Assembly (NCBI GenBank): GCA_036381835.1
Contig: DASVCA010000026.1
Coordinates: forward strand, 1 to 11,234
DNA: 11,234 nucleotides
Reading direction: 5' to 3'
Source of the DNA: DASULK01 sp036381835
GTDB taxonomy: Bacteria > Actinomycetota > Actinomycetes > Mycobacteriales > Micromonosporaceae
Shown here piece after piece: positions 6,737 to 11,234 of this stretch (the first letter of the stretch is position 1; every line of letters starts with the position of its first letter). Below the pieces are notes generated by a model that was not told the origin of the DNA, searched no databases, and worked only from the letters and a program-made list of their open reading frames with translations. The translations under genes and the position numbers were made by a program.

Positions 6737-9586
6737 TCAGCTGCAGCCGGATGTCGAGCCGCAGCCCTCACAGACGTAGCAGCTGCCGGCCGGGCGCATC
6801 TTCGTGCCGCAGGTAAAGCACAGCGGCGCATCGGCGGCCTCGCCCAGCACCGCCTCCAGCAGCTCGGTGGACGAACCCACCTCGCGGGCCGGCTTCGCGG
6901 CGACCTCCGCCGACTGCGGCACCGCGACCTGCCGATCGGACGGGTTCGCCACCGGGGCCGAGGCGGCCATCCCCGCCAGGTCGACCCCGTTGTCGCCCTC
7001 CTCTTCGCCGCGCAGCTGGGCGGCCCGCTCCTCGGCGGTGAAGATGCCCAGCTCCGCCCGGCGCTCGTACGGCAGGTAGTCGAGGGCCAGCCGCCGGAAG
7101 ATGTAGTCCATCACCGAGGTCGCCATCCGGATGTCCGGGTCGTCGGTCATCCCCGCCGGCTCGAACCGCATGTTGATGAACTTCGAGACATACGTCTCCA
7201 GCGGCACCCCGTACTGCAGGCCGATGGAGATGGCCACGGAGAACGCGTCCATCACCCCGGCGAGGGTGGAGCCCTGCTTGGACATCTTCAGGAAGACCTC
7301 ACCGAGTCCGTCGTCCGGGTAGGACGAGGCGGTCAGGTATCCCTCGGCCCCGCCGACGGAGAAGGAGACCGTCTGGGACGGCCGCTTCTTCGGTAGGCGC
7401 TTGCGCACCGGCCGGTACTCGACCACCTTCTCGACGGCCTTGTCGGCCTCCGTCTTCGCCGCATCCTTGCCCGACTTCGCCGCGGACAGGGGCTGGCCCA
7501 CCTTGCAGTTGTCCCGGTAGATGGCGAGCGCCTTCAGACCCAGCTTCCAGCCCTCGAAGTAGATCTTCTCGACGTCCTCGACGGTCGCGGACTCCGGCAT
7601 GTTCACCGTCTTGGAGATCGCGCCGCTCAGGAACGGCTGCACCGCCGCCATCATCCGCACGTGTCCCATCGGCGCGATCGACCGCTTGCCCATCGCGCAG
7701 TCGAAGACCGAGTAGTGCTCGGGCTTGAGCCCGGGGGCGTCCACCACGTGCCCGTGCTCGCTGATGTGCTCGACGATCGCCTCGATCTGCTCGTCCTGGT
7801 AGCCGAGGCTGCGCAGCGCCCGGGGCACGGTCTGGTTGACGATCTGCATCGACCCGCCGCCGACCAGCTTCTTGAACTTGACCAGCGCCAGATCCGGTTC
7901 GATCCCGGTGGTGTCGCAGTCCATCATCAAGCCGATCGTCCCGGTGGGCGCGAGCAGACTGGCCTGGGCGTTGCGGTATCCGTTCGCCTCGCCCTGCTCG
8001 AGACAGAGCCGCCACTGCTCGGCCGCCTCGCGGGCGATATCGGTCGCCACCGGTCCGGACAGCTTGATCGTGTCGTTGGCCGCGGCGTGCTTGCGCATCA
8101 CCCGCTTGTGCGCCTCGGCGTTGCGCGCATAGCCCTCGTACGGTCCGACGATGCCGGCCAGCTCCGCCGAGCGCCGGTATGCCGCACCGGTCATCAACGA
8201 TGTGATCGCGGCGGCCAGCGACCGGCCGGGCTCGGAGTCGTAGGGCAGGCCCGAGGCCATCAGCAGCGCGCCGAGGTTTGCGTAGCCGATGCCGAGCTGC
8301 CGGTACGCGCGGGTGGTCTGCGCGATCTTCTCGGTGGGGAAGTCGGCGAAGCAGATCGAGATGTCCATCGCGGTGATGACCAGCTCGACCGACCTGACGA
8401 ACTTCTCCGCCTCGAACGATCCGTCCTCGCGCAGGAACTTCATCAGGTTCAGCGAGGCCAGATTGCAGGAGGAGTTGTCAAGGCTCATGTATTCACTGCA
8501 CGGGTTGCTCGCAGTGATCCGCCCGGTCTCCGGGTTGGTGTGCCAGTCGTTGATCGTGTCGTCGTACTGTATGCCGGGGTCGGCGCACTCCCAGGCCGCC
8601 TGGGCCATCTTGCGGAACAGCGTGCGCGCGTCCACGCTCTCGATGACCGAGCCGTCGAGACGGGCGCGCAGGTCGAAGGTACGGCCCTCCTCGACCGCCC
8701 GCATGAACTCGTCGGAGACCCGGACCGAGTTGTTCGCGTTCTGGTACTGGACGCTGACGATGTCCTTGCCGCCGAGGTCCATGTCGAATCCGGCGTCGCG
8801 CAGCGCGCGGATCTTGTCTTCCTCACGAGCCTTCGTCTCGATGAACTCCTCGATGTCCGGGTGGTCGACGTCGAGGATGACCATCTTCGCCGCGCGTCGG
8901 GTCGCACCGCCGGACTTGATCGTGCCGGCGGACGCGTCCGCGCCACGCATGAAGCTGACCGGGCCGGACGCGGTGCCGCCGCTGGAGAGCAGTTCCTTGG
9001 AGGAGCGGATGCGGGACAGGTTCACCCCTGCGCCCGAGCCGCCCTTGAAGATCAGTCCCTCCTCCTTGTACCAGTCGAGGATCGAGTCCATCGAGTCGTC
9101 GACGGAGAGGATGAAGCACGCGCTGACCTGCTGAGGGGACCTGGTGCCGACGTTGAACCAGACCGGCGAGTTGAAACTGAACACCTGGTGCAGCAGCATC
9201 CAGGTCAGCTCGTGCTCGAAGATCTCGGCGTCCTGCGAGGTGGCGAAGTAGCCGTACTCCTCCCCCGCCTTGCGGTACGTCTTGACCACCCGGTCGATGA
9301 GCTGCCTGAGCGACCACTCCCGCTCGGGGGTGCCCACCGCTCCCCGGAAGTACTTGGTGGTGACGATGTTCGCCGCGTTGACGCTCCAGAACTGCGGGAA
9401 CTCGACCCCGCGCTGTTCGAAGTTGATCGAGCCGTCCCGCCAGTTGGTCATCACGACGTCGCGGCGCTCCCACACCACCTCGTCGTAGGGGTGGACCCCC
9501 TCCCTGGTCCACACCCGCTCCACCTTGAGGCCGCCGCCTCCGGCTCGCGATCGGTTCCTACTGGTCGGCACCTTCGCCCCCGACAT
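6737..9586 (-). CDS. nrdJ: Vitamin B12-dependent (class II) ribonucleoside-diphosphate reductase
   Basis: This 949-residue enzyme reduces ribonucleotides to deoxyribonucleotides using a thiyl radical made from adenosylcobalamin, so it needs no oxygen and no separate small subunit. The active site is NPCSE at 361-365, with radical Cys363 and Asn361 and Glu365. The redox pair is Cys157 (SACFIL) and Cys374 (SSCNL); the 11-residue step from 363 to 374 equals that in Thermotoga NrdJ (C322 to C333). The phosphate-binding loop region is APTGTIGLMMD (546-556). A basic Lys/Glu-rich linker lies at about 700-737. The C-terminus has C923-x2-C926 and C936-x2-C939-x2-C942 plus C948, the expected metal-binding and thiol-shuttle tail. 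The ATG at 9586 follows GAGGGG by 8 bases; the 95 in-frame codons upstream overlap nrdR and are discarded. nrdR lies 58 bases upstream on the same strand, so they form an nrdRJ operon. Confidence 0.97.
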   Translation of the reverse strand: MSGAKVPTSRNRSRAGGGGLKVERVWTREGVHPYDEVVWERRDVVMTNWRDGSINFEQRGVEFPQFWSVNAANIVTTKYFRGAVGTPEREWSLRQLIDRVVKTYRKAGEEYGYFATSQDAEIFEHELTWMLLHQVFSFNSPVWFNVGTRSPQQVSACFILSVDDSMDSILDWYKEEGLIFKGGSGAGVNLSRIRSSKELLSSGGTASGPVSFMRGADASAGTIKSGGATRRAAKMVILDVDHPDIEEFIETKAREEDKIRALRDAGFDMDLGGKDIVSVQYQNANNSVRVSDEFMRAVEEGRTFDLRARLDGSVIESVDARTLFRKMAQAAWECADPGIQYDDTINDWHTNPETGRITASNPCSEYMSLDNSSCNLASLNLMKFLREDGSFEAEKFVRSVELVITAMDISICFADFPTEKIAQTTRAYRQLGIGYANLGALLMASGLPYDSEPGRSLAAAITSLMTGAAYRRSAELAGIVGPYEGYARNAEAHKRVMRKHAAANDTIKLSGPVATDIAREAAEQWRLCLEQGEANGYRNAQASLLAPTGTIGLMMDCDTTGIEPDLALVKFKKLVGGGSMQIVNQTVPRALRSLGYQDEQIEAIVEHISEHGHVVDAPGLKPEHYSVFDCAMGKRSIAPMGHVRMMAAVQPFLSGAISKTVNMPESATVEDVEKIYFEGWKLGLKALAIYRDNCKVGQPLSAAKSGKDAAKTEADKAVEKVVEYRPVRKRLPKKRPSQTVSFSVGGAEGYLTASSYPDDGLGEVFLKMSKQGSTLAGVMDAFSVAISIGLQYGVPLETYVSKFINMRFEPAGMTDDPDIRMATSVMDYIFRRLALDYLPYERRAELGIFTAEERAAQLRGEEEGDNGVDLAGMAASAPVANPSDRQVAVPQSAEVAAKPAREVGSSTELLEAVLGEAADAPLCFTCGTKMRPAGSCYVCEGCGSTSGCS

Positions 9587-9644
9587 CTCATCCGCCCCTC
9601 TGGCGTGCGCAGTGCGCGCTTGGTCTCGACAGGTCAATGGGTGG

Positions 9645-10148
9645 TCAACGGGCGGCCGGGGCGTCCGTCTCGGCCACCCCGTTCCCGCCCGCATCCCGGG
9701 CCGCCGCGGCGGCCCGCAACATCTGAATCTCCCGCTCGAAGTCATCCAGGGATTCGAAGGACCGGTACACGCTGGCGAAGCGCAGGTAGGCCACCTCATC
9801 GAGGTCGCGCAGCGGGCCCAGGATGGCCAATCCGACCTCGTGGCTCGGCACCTCGGCCGCGCCCTTGGCACGGATGGTCTCCTCCACGCCCTGCGCGAGC
9901 AGCGCGATGGCGTCCTCGTTCACCGGCCGTCCCTGACAGGCCTTGCGGACCCCAGTGATGATCTTGGCGCGGCTGAACGGTTCGGTTACTCCGCTGCGCT
10001 TGACCACCGCGAGCACCGCCTCCTCGACGGTCGTGAACCGCTTGCCGCAGGCGGGGCAGGCCCGCCGCCGCCGGATCAACTGACCGTCCTCGGCCTCCCG
10101 GGAGTCGACGACTCGGGAGTCGGCGTTCCGGCAGTACGGACACCGCAT
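9645..10148 (-). CDS. nrdR: Transcriptional repressor NrdR (ATP-cone, zinc ribbon)
   Basis: This 167-residue regulator has an N-terminal zinc ribbon with C3, C6, C31 and C34 (MRCPYC and ACPACGKRF), then an ATP-cone domain at about 46-136 (VVKRSGVTEPFSRAKIITGV) that senses ATP/dATP. By family it represses ribonucleotide reductase operons when dATP is high, binding two 16-bp NrdR boxes. The start is ATG at 10148, which gives the invariant MxCPxC N-terminus and follows AAGGAG by 7 bases; the longer reading to 10193 has no family support. The last 20 or so residues are Ala/Gly-rich and probably disordered. It leads the nrdRJ operon and diverges from lexA. Two candidate NrdR boxes lie at its own promoter, which implies autoregulation together with nrdJ. 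Confidence 0.97.
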   Translation of the reverse strand: MRCPYCRNADSRVVDSREAEDGQLIRRRRACPACGKRFTTVEEAVLAVVKRSGVTEPFSRAKIITGVRKACQGRPVNEDAIALLAQGVEETIRAKGAAEVPSHEVGLAILGPLRDLDEVAYLRFASVYRSFESLDDFEREIQMLRAAAAARDAGGNGVAETDAPAAR

Positions 10149-10155
10149 CGTCGAT

Positions 10156-10249
10156 CTCCTTCCGCACTCGGGCCGTCCTGCACCTCCGGGCATGCGGAAA
10201 AGTGCCCCGCCGGCTTGCTCGCCGACGGCGCAGAGTGGTGTCCACTGCG
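10156..10249 (-). promoter_or_regulatory. Structured nrdR leader with three hairpins, one reaching the ribosome binding site
   Basis: Read as minus-strand RNA, three stems stack between the likely transcript start and the nrdR ATG. The first is at 10249-10229 (AGTGG/CCACT with a 3-base loop, plus a CGC/GCG base). The second is at 10228-10207 (8 bp, one G-U, 6-base loop). The third pairs 10201-10193 (TTTTCCGCA) with 10166-10158 (TGCGGAAGG), 9 bp including two G-U, where the closing GG belongs to the AAGGAG ribosome binding site at 10161-10156. This could modulate nrdR translation. I find no B12-box typical of a cobalamin riboswitch. Confidence 0.4.
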
Positions 10250-10267
10250 GGAAGGTGCGGGGGATAA

Positions 10268-10283
10268 CCCCAATCTATGGGCT
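10268..10283. promoter_or_regulatory. Candidate NrdR box 1, over the nrdR -10
   Basis: The core CAATCTATGG (10271-10280) matches 8 of 10 positions of the NrdR box core CwAtATaTwG as I recall it. The flanks CCC and GCT give weak further symmetry. It lies exactly 32 bp from box 2, the three-turn spacing known for paired NrdR boxes, and covers the proposed -10 of the nrdRJ promoter. Confidence 0.6.
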
Positions 10284-10300
10284 AGCTACATCCCTGTGAC
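10272..10300 (-). promoter_or_regulatory. Candidate nrdRJ promoter
   Basis: On the minus strand a -10 TAGATT (10277-10272) is preceded, after 17 bases, by a -35-like GTCACA (10300-10295), which matches 4 of 6 of TTGACA. A start near 10265 would give a leader of about 117 bases. Box 1 covers the -10 and box 2 lies just upstream of the -35, a layout suited to repression. Confidence 0.45.
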
Positions 10301-10315
10301 TACTAGATGTTGGGT
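10300..10315. promoter_or_regulatory. Candidate NrdR box 2, upstream of the nrdR -35
   Basis: The core CTAGATGTTG (10303-10312) matches 8 of 10 positions of the recalled NrdR box core, with GGTGT-like flank on the right. Its position 32 bp from box 1 puts the two on the same face of the helix. Confidence 0.6.
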
Positions 10316-10437
10316 GTGACGTTATTCGGACGGCGTCCTCGGGTCAAGTTGAGAAGGCCGCCGCGCGCGTGTCGTCACACTTCCAACCGCCAGCCCGGCC
10401 GTTCGGTTACTCGATGTGCCGACGGCACCCCGGAATG
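10316..10437. other. Non-coding stretch without a clear element
   Basis: This stretch lies between the NrdR boxes and the first SOS box. I see only a small palindrome, GTGCC-GAC-GGCAC at 10416-10428. Reading frames crossing it show no family features and run into lexA or the operator sites. Confidence 0.5.
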
Positions 10438-10444
10438 AGCATAC

Positions 10445-10460
10445 TCGTACAGGTGTTCGA
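10445..10460. promoter_or_regulatory. LexA (SOS) box, distal to lexA
   Basis: TCGTACAGGTGTTCGA matches the actinobacterial LexA box TCGAACnnnnGTTCGA with one mismatch, and its half-sites are symmetrical but for that base. It is 193 bases before the lexA ATG and 297 before nrdR. A -10-like TATGCT on the minus strand (10443-10438) lies beside it, so it might control leftward transcription towards nrdR. Confidence 0.8.
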
Positions 10461-10537
10461 GGTCCCCAAGGGGGGGCGACTCCGTGGACCCGCGGGGAAC
10501 AACACCCCGGCACGGACACGACACGCCGGACAAGAGG

Positions 10538-10553
10538 TCGTACAGGTGTTTGA
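10538..10553. promoter_or_regulatory. LexA (SOS) box overlapping the lexA -35
   Basis: TCGTACAGGTGTTTGA shares its first 13 bases with the distal box and is one base weaker in the right half-site. Its last four bases overlap the -35 TTGAAA, so LexA bound here would block its own promoter. Confidence 0.8.
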
Positions 10554-10578
10554 AACTGTCCGATCCCACCGATACGGT
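10550..10578 (+). promoter_or_regulatory. lexA promoter
   Basis: The -35 TTGAAA (10550-10555) and -10 TACGGT (10573-10578) are 17 bases apart, the optimal spacing for primary sigma factors. A start near 10585 would give a leader of about 70 bases. The overlap with the SOS box fits autorepression by LexA. Confidence 0.7.
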
Positions 10579-10653
10579 CGAGACGACCGACGCGCGGCGT
10601 CGGCGCTCACCCCTGCCGGCCGCCCCCCGGCACCGCGAAGGAGGACAGGTCAG

Positions 10654-11234
10654 ATGGACGACCCCCGGCCGCAGCAACCCCAACAGCCCCACCATCCGCC
10701 GCGCCGGCGGGCCGGTCGGCGCAGCACGGGGCCGGCGCTGCGCGCCGTCACCGCGGTGGATCCGCCGACCGACCTGGCAACCGCCGAGCTGAGCGCCCGC
10801 CAACAGCGGATCATGCAGTTCATCCGGGACTGGGTCGCGCGTCACGGCTACCCGCCGAGCGTGCGGGAGATCGGCGAGGCCGTCGGCCTGGTGTCCCCGT
10901 CAAGCGTGGCCTACCAGCTCAAGGAGTTGGAGAAGAAGGGCTACCTGCGACGCGACCCCAACCGGCCGCGCGCCGTCGACGTCCGCGGCGCCGACGACCA
11001 CGTGACGCCGATCGTCGGCACCGATGTCGCCGGCTCCGACGCGCTACCGGAGCCGACGTTCGTGCCTGTGCTGGGACGCATCGCCGCCGGCGGGCCGATC
11101 CTGGCCGAGGAGGCCGTCGAGGACGTCTTCCCGCTGCCGCGCGAACTGGTCGGCGAAGGCTCGCTGTTCCTGCTCAAGGTCGTCGGCGACTCCATGGTGG
11201 ACGCCGCGATCTGCGACGGCGACTGGGTGGTGGT
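10654..11234 (+). CDS. lexA: SOS repressor LexA, 5' part (3' end outside window)
   Basis: The visible 193 residues contain an unusual Pro/Gln/Arg-rich leader (1-46), the LexA winged helix (LSARQQRIMQFI at 47-58, recognition region SPSSVAYQLKELEKKGYL at 81-98), and the start of the S24 peptidase-like domain. The self-cleavage bond is A145-G146 in GRIAAGGPIL, and the catalytic serine is S180 in VGDSMVD. The catalytic lysine lies beyond the window end. LexA represses DNA-repair genes and cleaves itself when RecA filaments form on damaged DNA. The ATG has a strong AAGGAGGA at 10638-10645, 8 bases upstream, which supports the long leader. The gene diverges from nrdRJ across 505 bases that carry two LexA boxes. 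As the frame has no stop before the window end, it is a partial gene by truncation, not damage. Confidence 0.96.
   Translation, partial: MDDPRPQQPQQPHHPPRRRAGRRSTGPALRAVTAVDPPTDLATAELSARQQRIMQFIRDWVARHGYPPSVREIGEAVGLVSPSSVAYQLKELEKKGYLRRDPNRPRAVDVRGADDHVTPIVGTDVAGSDALPEPTFVPVLGRIAAGGPILAEEAVEDVFPLPRELVGEGSLFLLKVVGDSMVDAAICDGDWVV

Noticed and set aside
9587..9871. Extension of nrdJ by 95 codons upstream
   Set aside because: It overlaps nrdR on the same strand, has low-complexity composition, and the ATG at 9586 has a good ribosome binding site.
7661..9958. A 765-codon open frame on the plus strand opposite nrdJ
   Set aside because: nrdJ on the other strand is unambiguous. The long antisense frame is a by-product of high GC and third-position bias, and its product is Arg/Gly/Val-rich with no domain.
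10149..10193. Extension of nrdR by 15 codons
   Set aside because: NrdR proteins begin MxCPxC, and a strong ribosome binding site stands before that ATG.
10149..10265. Cobalamin riboswitch in the nrdR leader
   Set aside because: The leader is too short for the full aptamer and lacks the GCCACTG-type B12 box; the hairpin with CCACT is a simple short stem.
10470..10476. Run of seven G between the LexA boxes as a phase-variable tract
   Set aside because: It is short, lies in a high-GC spacer, and is not in a coding region or a promoter spacer.
10375..10845. A 156-codon minus-strand frame between nrdR and lexA, where mycobacteria have an SOS-linked gene
   Set aside because: It overlaps the lexA start, its promoter and both LexA boxes, and shows no signal peptide, LysM or other domain.

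Overview
This is an 11.2 kb piece of core chromosome from a high-GC actinobacterium. The protein style and the gene neighbourhood (sigB, ideR, nrdR and lexA close together, plus a class II ribonucleotide reductase) fit an actinomycete, perhaps one of the Micromonosporaceae; the family is an inference from memory, not a search. There are nine protein genes. The first (sigB) and last (lexA) are cut by the window edges. I see no tRNA or rRNA gene, CRISPR array, insertion sequence or prophage.

Layout from left to right. The 3' end of a sigB-type primary-like sigma factor (+, 2-610) converges on a minus-strand operon, sseA > acuC > patA (5276 down to 638), with a strong hairpin between the two units. 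The operon encodes a two-domain thiosulfate/mercaptopyruvate sulfurtransferase, an AcuC-type lysine deacetylase, and a protein acetyltransferase with an N-terminal GNAT domain fused to a degenerate NDP-forming acyl-CoA synthetase. The ideR/dtxR iron regulator (+, 5366-6043) diverges from sseA. It converges with zero spacing on a small lipoprotein gene (-, 6586-6044). Next come nrdJ, the B12-dependent ribonucleotide reductase (-, 9586-6737), with a 16-bp terminator-like hairpin after it, and its regulator nrdR (-, 10148-9645). A 505-bp divergent control region then leads to lexA (+, 10654 to the window end).

The genes form three regulatory themes. (1) sigB, ideR and lexA are global stress, iron and SOS regulators, also clustered in mycobacteria. 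(2) patA and acuC look like a matched writer and eraser for reversible lysine acetylation, translationally close (1 nt apart). (3) nrdR and nrdJ supply dNTPs, with NrdR expected to repress its own operon through two boxes spaced 32 bp apart upstream of nrdR.

The richest non-coding stretch is 10149-10653. It holds the nrdR leader (three hairpins, one touching the ribosome binding site), a candidate nrdR promoter with two NrdR boxes, two LexA/SOS boxes sharing a 13-mer, and a lexA promoter whose -35 overlaps the nearer SOS box. I see nothing distinct in 10316-10437 beyond a small palindrome. The window is mainly ordinary housekeeping sequence and I do not claim a new system; the acetylation pair and the double SOS/NrdR control region deserve the second look.
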